Assembly (NCBI RefSeq): GCF_003286085.1
Contig: NW_020825289.1
Span: forward strand, 2,170,001 to 2,234,000
Length of the DNA stretch: 64,000 bases
DNA from: Drosophila persimilis
Taxonomy: Eukaryota; Arthropoda; Insecta; Diptera; Drosophilidae
Direction: 5' to 3'
The notes below the pieces were generated by a model. The model ran no database searches. It was not told the origin of the DNA and was given only the letters and a program-made list of their open reading frames with translations. The translations under genes were made by a program, and so were the position numbers. Positions 10,326 to 20,872 of this stretch are shown here, piece by piece (the first letter of the stretch is position 1; every line of letters begins with the position of its first letter).

Positions 10326-12425
10326 ATCTTCTACGTCATTCTGTTAACTTTCCAATTTCCAGAACCGCTCTAAGTCCCCAACTTCAATTGTTGTCGCCAC
10401 AATAAATTTATCACCTTTTAATTTGGTGCAACCGGATATAATCCATCCGAATTCTGTATTTTGTCCAAGTAGTCCGTCTATTTTTACTACTCCGTCTTTT
10501 AAAATATGGGTATACAAATCTATCCCAATTATTACATCAACCCTACCCTACTTGGTTTGTTAAAGTTAGGGTCTGCCAACACATAATCTTGCCACTTAGT
10601 TTGATCAATATTGAAAGACTTTAATGGTAAAGCTTTCATCAGTTTCGGAAGAATAATTGCTTCAATATTTAGAGGACCTTTATTATAATCACGAGTTTTT
10701 GCCGATAAAGTAACTTTGTACTTTGAAGTGCAAGATTCTGTAGATGACACTCCACTTACCTCGGTGTTCGCTCTTTTTCGTACTAAGTTTAATATTTGCG
10801 CAGCTTCTTCTGCAATTATGGTACATTGCGACCCACAATCAATGAGAGCTCTAAGGTTTTGATAGCCACCATTCCTTGCCCTTACTTTTATAAGTGCTGT
10901 GGCTAAGAACGCTTGTTCTTTTGTCAAGCAAGTGTTAACATTTTCCCTCTTTTCGTAGGGAATATGGAGCATCGTATGATGAGGTTTTTTACAAATCCCA
11001 CATAAAATTTCAGAAAAACATTTCTTATACATATCATGCCTACAGCATTTTGTGCAAAGGCGCTGTTTTTGAATAAACTGGCCTCTATCTATCGGACTCA
11101 TTCCATTAAACTTATAGCAGTGAATTATGGTATGTCCTGCCATTTTACATAACGGACAATTTTCTTTTATTTTACCATATTGCACTACTTTTTTCAACGG
11201 TTTCCACTCTTTGTCCTGCGACGTGTAAAGAGAAGTGTACCGTTGTTCTAAAAATTCCATCACATCTGGCAATACTTGGATCTCTTTTGTCCTTTTTATA
11301 TGACTTTCATATAATTGTAAGGTATCTTTGTTGAATTTTTTCAACACAATGTGCGCGAAAATCACATCAACTTCTTCTGTTAAATGTGACTTTAATTTAA
11401 TTAAATGTATTGACTCATTTATAGAATCAGAAAACCATTTAATATGTTTCGCTGAATCGTGATCTAGCATTGGTAAGTATAGTAAACGATTCAGCTGATC
11501 CGCAAAAATTTTTCGCTTATTTTCATACCACTTGGTCAGCAAGCGGCATTATAATTCTCCAGCGGCCCAGTTAAAATGGTGAGCTACCACACTCCGTGCC
11601 TCACTCTTTATCGCGATTTTCAAATAATTGAATTTTAGAGATGTACTCAGACTATCTCTGTTATGAATTAATTCACAAAATATTTGTGAAAAGCCGTCCC
11701 ACTCTTTTTCTTCGCCCGAGAATGTGGGTACTTCCACTTTCGGAAGATCAGGCAAATCAATATCTTCTTTTTTTACCGTTGCCCCTTTAGTATCCATGCT
11801 GTTTTCTTCAGCTATGGTTTGCATCCTAACTTCTATGTTGCTCAACATGCTTTGAATATCAAATTCCAAATCTCCGATCTGATTGTCGAAGCTGTCGTTT
11901 GTTTCATAGCTATGATAATACTCCTCAATTTTTGAGCTCAGTCTTTTAATGAGGAACTCAATTTTTTCCTTTCTCATTCTACACTCTCCCATTTTAGCCT
12001 GATCAAACCTCTGCATGGTTTGCTCTTAATATGTCCTCAGGTTTTCCACTATTCTGATGATTTCCTCAGATACTTTTTACTTTTTTTCTATGCTATTGTC
12101 AATTTTGGGCTCTATGTCTTCCTTCAAAGTTCCAGTCTCCACTGATTGTAACTTTGTTTTTTCTACCTTCTTTTTTTGACTCTACATACTTTTTATGTAT
12201 GTCCTCTATATTTTTAATCATTTTTTCGTACTGCTGTCTCTTATAGTTGTCATTATCGACTACTCCATATGTTAACAGTGCAGAATTATTGCCTGTAACT
12301 TTGTTTTTAAGGCCTCCTAACCTTTGGATTACATCGCTGGTCAAATAACCAGCTTCAATCTTTTTAATCTCCCTTGCTATCGCTGCTTGAGCCTCTAATA
12401 GGTTAATTATTTGTTCCGACAACAT
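10326..12425 (-). pseudogene. gag: BEL-B gag-protease
   Basis: Gag starts at the ATG at 12425 (MLSEQIINLLEAQ), with a coiled-coil-like N-terminus, a frame change at about 12099-12016, then the DUF1759-type region (VPTFSGEEKEWDGF). Knuckles at about 11160-10980 read CPLCKMAGH, CTKCC and CGICKKPHHTMLH. The protease active-site strand is RALIDCGSQCTII. The protease C-terminus (GIDLYTH, FGWIISG) and the linker to RT lie in a shifted frame at 10531-10326. At least three frame breaks are visible. Confidence 0.78.
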
Positions 12426-12499
12426 CTTAGTTTATTTTTTTTTAGTTTTACTTAATTAGGCTTAAAAACAATTTGAAATATGAGACTTAGCTGATGAAT

Positions 12500-12620
12500 T
12501 CTGTTGTTGTTACTGCTGCCGCTGAAGTCGCTGCTGCTGATACCGCTGTTGCTGCTGCTGGTGTTGCCTCTGCTTACGTCGCTGCTGCTGATATCGCTGT
12601 CGCTGCCGTTATTGTTGTTG
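12500..12620. repeat. Imperfect GCT/CAG triplet tract
   Basis: Repeated GCTGCTG-type triplets with interruptions, about 120 bp, in the BEL-B leader. Confidence 0.7.
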
Positions 12621-12805
12621 GCACAGTGGGCACACACAAACCCTTATATATATTTTTTTTTCACAGTCACAGTTATTTGCCACTTTTTTTTTCAATTCTA
12701 GCCATTAAGCACTTTCGATGTTTCGGATTATTATTTTTCTTTTTTTTTTTCTTTCGATGTTCCGGCCTCAAAAACGCCACCGTCGCGAAAAATTTTTATT
12801 TTTCA

Positions 12806-13029
12806 ATTACAATAGATATACATATTTCGTTATCTATTAAAATACAGCCTGTACAGCTCGTATTTTTCAAAATTATTAATTGAAACTCCCGTTTCATTAA
12901 TTTTTATTTATTTTTTTTTTTTTTTATATATTCTCCGATCACAATAGATATACCCAGTTATATATTAAAAATACAGCCTGTTTAGCTCGTATTTTTCCAA
13001 ATTATTAATTGAAACTTTCGTTTCATTAA
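12806..13029. repeat. Duplicated block of about 95 bp in the BEL-B leader
   Basis: Units 12806-12899 and 12939-13029 share ACAATAGATATAC, ATACAGCCTG and AATTATTAATTGAAACT in the same order, with about 10-15 percent differences by eye. They are separated by a T-rich spacer. Confidence 0.7.
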
Positions 13030-13173
13030 TTTATTTTATACTCTGTTCCTTCCTATAGGAGGGAAATCAAAGTTTTTTATTTTGCTACCTTTAGCTGTCA
13101 GTGAACTAGACACTTGTTCAGTCTGAAGGAAGCTGGTTTAACTCCGTGCTCTTACCACAGGGGGGAAACAACG

Positions 13174-13191
13174 GAGAGTCTCGAAGGACCA
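13174..13191 (-). promoter_or_regulatory. BEL-B primer binding site candidate
   Basis: Minus-strand sequence beginning TGGTCCTTCGAG starts 3 nt inside the LTR edge at 13195. The TGG start and the spacing fit a tRNA primer site; the tRNA was not identified. Confidence 0.5.
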
Positions 13192-13194
13192 AAA

Positions 13195-13633
13195 TGTTAA
13201 GACCTTAAAAGAAAAGTCTAGACATTTGCGAGTTGAGTTGTAAATTCAAACTAAATTTTATTCTTAAAATCAGAGCCTTATATGTGATTTGACAATGAGG
13301 TAGGAGGTACAATTTGTTAGTCTATAATTATCTTTAGACCTACGCAGAGGATACACTTTACTGAGGGTGTCTATTTGAGTACTTGCTTACATTAGTTTTA
13401 TTTTAGGATCGCATTTGTTAAGTGTTTCCTCCACTTGTGTTTTGTTGTCGTATTAATGGGTTACAGATCTCTGTTTACACCAGTGTAGTCATAACTTGTC
13501 TACTTTATGTTATTTCTTTAGAGATCGGTGTTGTTACATGAGTTTATGTGTACAATAATCTATTTATATTTAAACATTCTGCAAGGGGTCGAAAGTGGCA
13601 TTGTATTGACGATAATATGTTCATGTTTGAACA
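13195..13633 (-). repeat. BEL-B 5' LTR, truncated
   Basis: It matches 6290 onward from TGTTAAGACC through TGTTTGAACA and then breaks into unrelated sequence at 13634. The missing part is the outer end, so promoter and TSD information is lost. Confidence 0.75.
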
Positions 13634-13850
13634 ATACCCTCGAAGTGCAGGGTAGCGCGTCACTTGGCGTTCCGTTACGGTCAAGCGCGGCACCGAAAAA
13701 TATTCTCCCACCAACAACAACGCAAGCAAACGGTGGAGCAGCGAAAGCGATATGGAAAACGAAACGAATGCACCGCTGCTGCTGCTCGTATGTGTGTGCG
13801 TATGTATGTAAGTGCTATGTACCTGCTATTCCCCTGCCGGCTCCAGACCC
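13634..13850 (-). other. Inverted leader fragment of family Y
   Basis: The reverse complement of this stretch matches the Y copy 2 leader at about 51380-51530: CACACACATAC, AGCAGCAGC, GGTGCATT, GTTGGGAGAA, then CCAAGTGACGCGCTACCCTG. It is therefore opposite in orientation to the RNase H-integrase coding region that starts at 13856. Confidence 0.6.
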
Positions 13851-13855
13851 TGACA

Positions 13856-15738
13856 GATCTCTGTCACAGAATCAAGCCCCTATTAAACGTGCCCATTGAA
13901 CGAGTCGTTTATTGGTCGGATTCAGAGGTAACTCTCCATTGGATCCGGTCTCATCCATCGTCGTTGTCGACTTTCGTTTCAAATAGAGTGGCTGAGATTC
14001 AAGAGTCAGATGATGCTATGTGGCGGCATGTACCCACGAAACAGAACCCAGTAGATATTGTCTCAAGAGGTTGTGACGTCGACGAAATCGTTCAGTCAAT
14101 TTGGTTCGAAGGACCATCATTTCTGAAAGAGGAAGAAGAAAACTGGCCCAAGAACGCTCATTTCGAACACTCCGATGATCTTCAGCTGGAAAAGAGGAAT
14201 ACTGCGGTCGGGCTGACCGCGGCTGTGCGAAGTTCGGTGCTGTTAGATGTCATCGAGGGATTCTCGTCACACCTCAAACTGCTTAGAGTGTTCGTGTATG
14301 TGTTCCGCTTTATAAGAAAATGTAAAGACCCAAGCCTAAAATTCGAAAAAACTATCTCACCGACCGAATACAATGAAGCCTTTTATAAAATTGTCGAAAT
14401 CGTCCAGCATCACGAGTATCAAGGAGAAATCGCAAAGGTTAGGAAAGGATCTACAATTGGTCCTAGTCTTCAGCGGTTGAACCCATTCATCCATGAAGAC
14501 ACAGGGACTTGGTGTAACTTTTCGTTGTTGCGAGTGGGGGGGCGACTAGCCAAAGCTCCTATATCATACGATGCCAAGTTTCCTCTGCTTTTGACTAAGC
14601 GCTCGCAATTCGTGCGAAGCTATATTCGTCATCTGCACCATTCGAATTTTCATGTCGGCCCACGAGCACTTGTGAGCATCCTTCGACAGATCGTGTGGAT
14701 AGTGAACGCTCAGGAGGTCTGCCGTCAGACAGTTCGATCATGTATGCGCTGTTTTAAATGCAAGCCTCGATTGCTGACGCAACTCATGGGGAATTTACCC
14801 GCAGATCGACTCCGTGCTCTCCGCCCATTTTCAATTTGCGGCGTTGATTTTTGTGGACCAGTGCACACGACATTGAAAATTCGCGGAAGGCCCCCATACA
14901 AGTCATACATTGCGCTTTTTGTTTGTTTTGCATCCAAGGCGGTTCACCTAGAAATAGTTTCCGATCTAACCACTGATTGTTTTTTGTTGGCTTTTCAAAG
15001 GTTCGTCGGGCGCCGAGGATATCCCAAGTCGTTCATTGCGACAACGGGACGAACTTCGTCGGAGCGAGCCGCCATCTCAGCGCTCTGCGGATCAGGCTCA
15101 AGGAGCAAGGTGACGCAATTCGCGACTTCGCGTCAAAGAACGGATGCGAATTTGCGTTCATACCGCCGCGAGCTCCACACATGGGAGGGCTATGGGAGGC
15201 AGGTGTAAAAACTGCCAAGAGCCTACTCCTACGGGCGGTAGGCAGCGCGCTCCTAACCGCCGAAGAGCTCGCCACAGTCCTCGTCGGCATCGAGGCCATA
15301 ATGAACTCGAGGCCGCTGGGAGCCATTAGCCAAGATCCAAGCGACGGCGAGGCCCTAACACCCGGGCACCTGCTGACAGGCGGGTCGCTCATCGCCCCCC
15401 CAGCACTGCGGACTCCGGACCAGGAGAGTCTCAGTTGCTTGCGGCGATGGCGACTTGTCTCGTCAGTCAGGCAAGCGTTTTGGCAGCGATGGTCCCGCGA
15501 ATATGTCCTGAGGCTGCAAATTCGGGGAAAATGGCACCAGCAGCAACCGAACCTCGAGGAAGGAGACCTCGTCATCGTGGCCGAGGACAATCTGCCGCCT
15601 CAGGAGTGGCTCGTGGGGAGGGTCATCGCCACGCACGCAGGAGAGGACGGCATGGTCAGGGTCGTCGAAATAAGGACTAGTACTGGAGCGGTTTTTCGGC
15701 GGCCCATACACAAATTAGCGCCGCTCCCAATGTGTTGA
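13856..15738 (+). pseudogene. pol: Y copy 1: RNase H C-terminal part and integrase
   Basis: Coding begins inside RNase H (AGATCTCTGTCACAG; then VVYWSDSEVTLHW, NPVDIVSRG). It continues through the linker into integrase: zinc region HLHHSNFHVGPRAL plus CMRCFKC, then the core with GVDFCGPV, HCDNGTNF and LWEAGVK, and the C-terminal module ending HKLAPLPMC. One base is missing near 15024 (CCC where Y copy 2 has CCCC), shifting the frame inside the core. The second frame stays open to the stop at 15738. The 5' half of this pol is absent here but lies inverted at 16859-18298. Confidence 0.85.
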
Positions 15739-15766
15739 AGCCGATGCAGGCGTTCAACGGGGCCGG

Positions 15767-16078
15767 TGTTGCGTGACCTTCCATCCATGGCCACAATTAT
15801 TAGTTATTGATCTGAATTATGAAGTCTAGTGTAAGTTAGGCTAGGGCAAAGCGGGAGCGCAATAAAAGCTCGCTCTCTCGCTCTTGGCGAATTCGCCCCG
15901 CTTTGCCACCGTAGGATAGCTAGAGTAAGAGATTTGAATTGTGAAGAAAATATAGTTGTTCGCCAACCTTGAAATAGATCGAGCGTATCAAGTTTTTCGC
16001 CCCGCCAAATAAATAATTTAAATTACAGCCACCCAAAGTTTTCGGTAATTGATTAGAAAAACTCTTCTAATCTCTTCA
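15767..16078 (+). repeat. Y family 3' LTR, about 312 bp
   Basis: It starts TGTTGCGTGACC just after a purine-rich ACGGGGCCGG tract, 29 bp past the pol stop. It probably ends TTCA at 16078, where homology with Y copy 2 ends. It holds an AATAAAAG box inside a perfect 11 bp inverted repeat (15845-15855 with 15897-15907) and a terminal stem ATTAGAA/TTCTAAT. The boundaries are inferred from copy comparison. Confidence 0.55.
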
Positions 16079-16858
16079 AGGAAGCTTGGGCCACCTCCAG
16101 TGAATTTCTTCCAGGAAAATGTGACCATAAATGATCTGTTCGGCTTTGTCTTCGCCCGTTGCGATGCACTTGAGTCTTGTCAAGATCCAAAGCTAAACCA
16201 GGATACACACACGGTGCTGAATAAACGTCGTGCAATTTCTCATCATGTTGACGTGCCAAATACGTCTGCTCGTGATTGTGTATATTTTCACGAGCAACAC
16301 AGTCTTTATGCGTGCACTCAATTCAAGGCTCTGGATGTTGTGGACCGCCGCAAGTTCGCAAGGGATGGTAATTTGTGCTTCAATTGTCTAAGTCGATCTC
16401 ATCAAGTCAAGGAGTGTAATTCCACAAACACGTGCCGTCTGTGTAAGTCCAGGCACCACACTCTTGTTCATCCAGAGGACATACGTTCTGTCACGGCTTC
16501 CGCTGATGTCAATACATCCGCTGACTCACCCGTCCGCTCGTCCAGTTTCCCTGCTGATGCTGATCCTGCCGTGGTCAGCCATCATACATTGGAGAGGAAA
16601 TTCGTGGCCAAGAGTCAGGCCATATTGCCAACGATTTTGGCCACTATAGTCGACTCCTGGGGCAACGAGACCACCTGCAGGATACTGTTGGATACTGGTT
16701 CAACTATAACGATGGTCGCCGAATCATTTATTCAACGAATTGGATTGCCGCGCACCAATGCTCGTATACAAGTGGTTGGTCTAGGCGCAAATCCTGCCGG
16801 GGTTACTAGAGGTCACGCCACATTCACGCTGCTCTCCCGCACAAGCTCGGCCTCAGTG
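16079..16858 (+). pseudogene. gag: Element W gag knuckles and protease fragment
   Basis: A BEL-type piece not matching X, Y or Z closely. It starts inside gag (FARCDALES), followed by knuckles CFNCLSRSHQVKEC and CRLCKSRHHTLVH, a Ser/Ala linker, and a protease with a canonical DTG active site (ILLDTGSTITMV). It ends abruptly after SSASVVV, where the sequence becomes antisense Y RT. The frame is open throughout but both ends are truncated. The 16049 start lies in the preceding LTR and is not a real gag start. Confidence 0.75.
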
Positions 16859-18298
16859 GTGGTCTTGAGCGGCGCTACTTTGGATTTCGAAGTCAACAAT
16901 GATACTTTTAAGCCTTCTGCAGTTCTGCTACGTATATAGACGCACGCTCCATACGCTCTCATGGAGGCGTCAGCAAAGGCATGTATTTGAACCGGTGACA
17001 TGGCATCGGAATACACAAACCGAGATATGGATATGTCTTCCAATTGAGATAGGGTATTTTTCAACTTATTCCATGCTGTTTCCAAATGCAGCGGGATCGA
17101 CTCATCCCAATCTAGTTTGTTAAGCCAAAGCTCCTGCAATAGGATCTTGCCTTTTATAACGATAGGACTTAATAAACCAAGGGGGTCAAACAACTTTGAT
17201 GTCACCGATAGTATGTTCCGTTTTGTCGCTTGGAGACCCATAACTGAATTGTCAATTTTGAACTTAAAGGCATCGTCAGTAGGTAACCGTGAGATTCCTA
17301 ACGCCTTTGTCGACTCTGAATCCGAGATTGCTATGGGTTTGGCTGTGCTCTCAGATGCGGTGATCTCGGGTGAGTTTGAAAACCACTTAGTCAACTCAAA
17401 CCCTGTGGTCTGAAGAACCTGAGACACTTCGGACTTAATTGCCCTTACCTCCCCTACGCATGCAGCACCAGTCAACAAGTCATCGACGTAAAAGTCGGAC
17501 CCAATAACGTTAGCAGCTCTAGGGAATGAGAGCTTCGCAGACTCACTCAACCTTTTCAAACACCGGATAGCTAAGAATGGGGCTGGTCCAGTCCCATAGG
17601 TTACAGTGTTGAGCTTGTATAATCTCAAGGATTCAGAAGGGTCTCTTCTCCACACTATGAGCTGAAACTGCCGATCCGCTTCGTTCACCATCACTTGGCG
17701 ATACATCTTTTTAACATCAGCAGTCAGGGCAAACCTCTGCAGACGGAAACGGAGCAGTGTCGAGTATAATTCCTCTTGAATGGTAGGTCCCACCATCAGA
17801 ATGTCATTTAAGGCCACCTGTGAGGACGTCTTGGACGAAGCATCGAACACGACTCGGAGCTTGGTAGACGTACATTGGGGCCTCAGAACAAACTGATGAG
17901 GGATTACGTAGTGTGGAGTAGAAGTAATCGTATTGTCAGTAGGAGACATATGACCTAAGGAGAGGTACTCTTCCATGAATTCCAAGTACATTTTCTTCAA
18001 CTCAGGGTCACAATGCAATCGTCTTTCAAGCGACAAAAACCGCCGTTTCGCAACCTCAAAGGAGTTGCCTAAACAATTTGGATCTGATTTAAACGGGAGC
18101 CTTGCTTCGAACCGATCTGATGATAGTACCTGAGTCGTCTTACGATAGTGTTTTTCACATAGCTTGTGCTCAGGTGTGGCAATTTTCTTGGTAGATGGCA
18201 TTTCTTCCAGTGACCAAAACTTTTTCAAGGTCCTATCGATGGATACTAGCAACTCTTCACTGCAACTCAAACTGTTTGTAATTTGAGGTCCAGATTTC
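16859..18298 (-). pseudogene. pol: Y copy 1: protease-RT linker, RT and RNase H N-terminal part (inverted half)
   Basis: An open minus frame, nearly the same sequence as Y copy 2 pol (53560-54985). It has LLVSIDRTLKKFWSLEEMPS, LRVVFDASSK, LTADVKKMYRQVMV, the intact catalytic box FYVDDLLTGA, FDPLGLLSPIV and IHAFADASMRAYGA. It stops at the CTCAAGACC point. The rest of RNase H resumes on the other strand at 13856, with only about 45 bp of the family sequence missing between the halves. No stops are visible in this half. Confidence 0.85.
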
Positions 18299-18321
18299 TC
18301 GAAGGGAGAAAGGTTGGGCAC

Positions 18322-19143
18322 ATTTTTTTCCGTTAATTATCGTTTATCTTAAGCTGGCTTGTCACCAATTAGATACAAAAAAAAAACCATTGTAGCTGTG
18401 GTACTATGTTATTTCTATGTACATGGTATCTCATGTTCAATTCCGAGCAGAAATTGAAGCGTTCGCATCGATAAAAATTACATTTTCAATATCAGTTGGA
18501 TTATTTTGTTCTTCAAATCGTTGCTCTCTTGTAATATTTTGGCACGATGTAAAAGGTGTGTTTAATCTGTTTGATTGTTTTTATATAATTAATAATTATT
18601 TCAAATAATAAGTAATAATTAAATAACTAAGAAAAGTTTTCGCAACTCGATTCAAATCAACTGGTCGCCTGCTTTTATAAAAGCTGGTCAACAATAATTG
18701 GTCATGCTGCAAGTGTACGGAAGATCAATTCTTTGTGTTGATTAACCATTTTTTGGGTTATCGAATCAAGGGTAATCCAGGCTTTGCAGACATTTCCTCA
18801 CATCTAATGGGATCTTTTTGTTTACTGCTAAAAAAACGGCAACCAGCTTACAACAACCAAAGTTGGTTTTTTCATAGCTATGCGAAAAACTTAAAGCTCA
18901 TCAAAATCTAGTTCAACGTACCTGTGAGGATTAAGATCCATTTCAAATGCATTCATTGTTTATTAATAGCTATACGTTTTGCATGTGAACCAACTCTTCA
19001 ATAATTGTACGTACATTGTACATTGTACCTAACTACACCACTCTATATTAATGCAGTGCAACTCTTTTCAAGCAAAAATATTTGTAACCCTACTTTTGTA
19101 TAATTTCAGACTCTAATCAATATCACCAGGTCAACGAGACACA
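18322..19143. other. Unclassified AT-rich stretch
   Basis: Between the Y RT half and the X integrase tail I see no supported ORF, no inverted termini and no match to the other repeats in the window. It may be residual flanking DNA or an eroded element. Confidence 0.4.
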
Positions 19144-19402
19144 ATGACTGGACTGGATTTGCCCGGCCCGGGACCCGGTCCTTGCATCTGCAAGAACGAC
19201 ATCGTTCTGGTGAAGGACGAAAATCTTCCTCCAATGCGTTGGCCACTGGCTAGAGTGGTCGATGTCGTTTTCGGCAAGGACGGAGTGTGTCGCGTCGCTG
19301 ACCTGAAGACATCCTCAGGAAACATCAGGAGGGCCGTCACTCGGCTATGTTTGCTGCCCCTTAAGGAATCTGTTGAGAGACTAGCTCCCAACGGGGGGAG
19401 TA
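19144..19402 (+). pseudogene. pol: Integrase C-terminal module of an upstream X element
   Basis: The DUF5641-type end of BEL integrase (NDIVLVKDENLPPMRWPL, RVVDVVFGKDG) runs into a purine tract (ACGGGGGGAG) and the X LTR at 19403. Only the last 80 or so codons survive. Because this lies upstream of an LTR that is itself followed by a PBS and gag, it belongs to a second X copy sharing that LTR. Confidence 0.75.
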
Positions 19403-19797
19403 TGTTCGGGCCAGCCGCTGAATAATAACCGTAACTTTAACATTATTATTGTATGAGCAGAGAGAGCCGCCTATGTTGTAAAGCGTTGACTTTCTGCAGA
19501 GCTGCTGCGCTCTCCCGCTAAAGGGGCTCTCTGCCGCCGCCACTTCGGCAATTACTTTGATCTGCTGCCGCCACTTCGGCAATCACTTTGATCTAACGCC
19601 GTCGTCTATAGTTTAGTTCTATGCTAACCCCTCTGCGCATTGGTTGCATATCGATCTCGCATAAAGTATATCTGGCAATAGCAAGTAATCGGCTTCCGCT
19701 AAGCCACCAAGATTAAATACGAATTATAAAGTTTAACCCAAAATCTCTTTTCATTTTTGAAACACATAGGTGCCAAAAAAGCTTGGCATCTCAAACA
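19403..19797 (+). repeat. X LTR (5' LTR of X; also 3' LTR of the upstream copy)
   Basis: It begins TGTTCGGGCC and ends CTCAAACA, giving TGTT/AACA termini. Nearly the same 390-395 bp occurs at 33136-33525, and inverted at 57052-57415. It holds a repeated CGCCACTTCGGCAAT-type motif. Confidence 0.85.
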
Positions 19798-19798
19798 A

Positions 19799-19816
19799 TG
19801 GTGACCACGACGTGAT
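19799..19816 (+). promoter_or_regulatory. X primer binding site candidate
   Basis: TGGTGACCACGACGTGAT starts 1 nt after the LTR. The inverted copy at 57033-57050 has TGGTGACCCCCCGACGTG next to its LTR, supporting a conserved PBS. The tRNA was not identified. Confidence 0.55.
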
Positions 19817-20133
19817 ATAAAACCATTGCTTAATCGCGTTCCGTTAAAACACTTATTAATTATACAATATTGTGTTGTTGGGTAGTTTAACTACCAACAA
19901 ATACATTTGGGTGCACGTTGAAAAACAGTTTAAAGTTAAAATTCAGTGAGAGTGCGGCTGGAATATTTATAGACAAATTCCGGTACTTTAAGCGTCGAAT
20001 CTCTCATTCTCTGCGCAGCTGCAGCCGCGGTTCTTGACTTTTCGTGTCTTGCATTCTCGCTCTCGCGTCTATACATCGTCGCTTAAGCGGTATTTCATTT
20101 TCCGTTGTTGTGTCGAATTGCACAACGAATTGC

Positions 20134-20330
20134 ATGGACAACGATCCGAATACAGGCGCGGGCGGAAATATTGTGGTGGCTGATTCCAGACTGAGTCTGT
20201 ATAAGCGTAAAAGTCAGTCATTATATGATCGATTGCACAGGCTTGGCGAATCCTTCGCGGGGAATAAAATCGATAAGCTGACCGCCGCGGAAGTCGAGGT
20301 GCGCCTTGATATGTTGGCATATCCGTTCTC
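20134..20330 (+). pseudogene. gag: X gag N-terminal fragment
   Basis: An ATG at 20134 follows a leader of about 330 bp after the PBS. The product begins MDNDPNTGAGG and continues through an amphipathic LYKRKSQSLYDRLHRLGESF stretch to VEVRLDMLAYP, where the LINE interrupts it. The continuation (AHNELEALDQNE) is at about 24812, and the corresponding part of Z gag shows the same order. Confidence 0.65.
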
Positions 20331-20872
20331 TTTCGTAGTGATCAGACGTGTTTTTGTTTTGCGCTCCGCATTTTTTCCTTTTGTTTCGAACAAACAGCCG
20401 GTGTTTTCCTAACTAAATTCTAATTATGCTCCCTAACCAGACAACAATCTGGAAACCAATTCTTTTACGCGAGTGCATGCCTTTTGATTTGTGTTAAAAT
20501 ATTATTTAACTTTTTATTTTTCGGCGTCGGCTTGTGTTGTGTTGTGTTGTTGCAGTGAGTGAGTATTGCATTGCAGTCCGCTCTCGTCTGGTAGCTTTTG
20601 TTGTCTTATTACTCTCTCGCTATCACCTCAACCTCAATAACTGTTCTTTCTCTCTCGCTCTTTCAACTTTCTGAGCAATAGCGCTCTCTGTTTAGTAGCT
20701 CTCGCTATAACCGCTCTCCACTCTGATCTCTTTTTTTTACCAATTCCGCTTTGAGCGTTGTCTGGCACATTGGTCTGATACCAATTTGTTTTGGAAATTT
20801 TTAATTTTTTTAATTTTAATTTTTTTTCGCAAATTTTCTTAAGAAAATATTTAAATAATAAAAATAATAAAA

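Larger units (their letters stand above)
12426..13194 (-). other. BEL-B 5' leader
   Basis: About 770 bp between the 5' LTR and gag ATG. It contains an imperfect CAG/GCT-type triplet tract at 12500-12620, T-rich runs, a duplicated block of about 95 bp (12806-12899 and 12939-13029) and a PBS-like site next to the LTR. No coding capacity is supported; the translated triplet tract is a low-complexity artefact. Confidence 0.65.
6290..13633 (-). mobile_element. BEL-B: roo-like BEL/Pao element with env remnant
   Basis: LTR-like sequence starting TGTTAAGACC occurs in the same orientation at 6290 and 13195, flanking a minus-strand gag, protease, RT, RNase H, integrase and env-remnant series. The right (5') LTR breaks off at 13633 against family Y sequence, so no target duplication can be read. 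Coding density is AT-rich and unlike BEL-A. Lineage assignment to roo-like BEL elements rests on BEL pol plus an env ORF; sequence-level identity to roo was not tested. Confidence 0.85.

Noticed and set aside
12494..12883. Ala/Val-rich ORFs in the BEL-B leader
   Set aside because: They are translations of the triplet repeat and T-rich tract.
13664..13850. ORF text leading into Y RNase H as a protein N-terminus
   Set aside because: This stretch is the inverted Y leader; the frame is open by chance across the junction.
15033..15590. Long minus ORF opposite Y integrase (also 56205-56579)
   Set aside because: It is an antisense shadow of the integrase; the same pattern recurs in both Y copies because the sense strand is shared.
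20344..20350. AGACGTG as a downstream promoter element of the LINE
   Set aside because: It fits the motif, but the LINE 5' end is not precisely known, so spacing cannot be tested.
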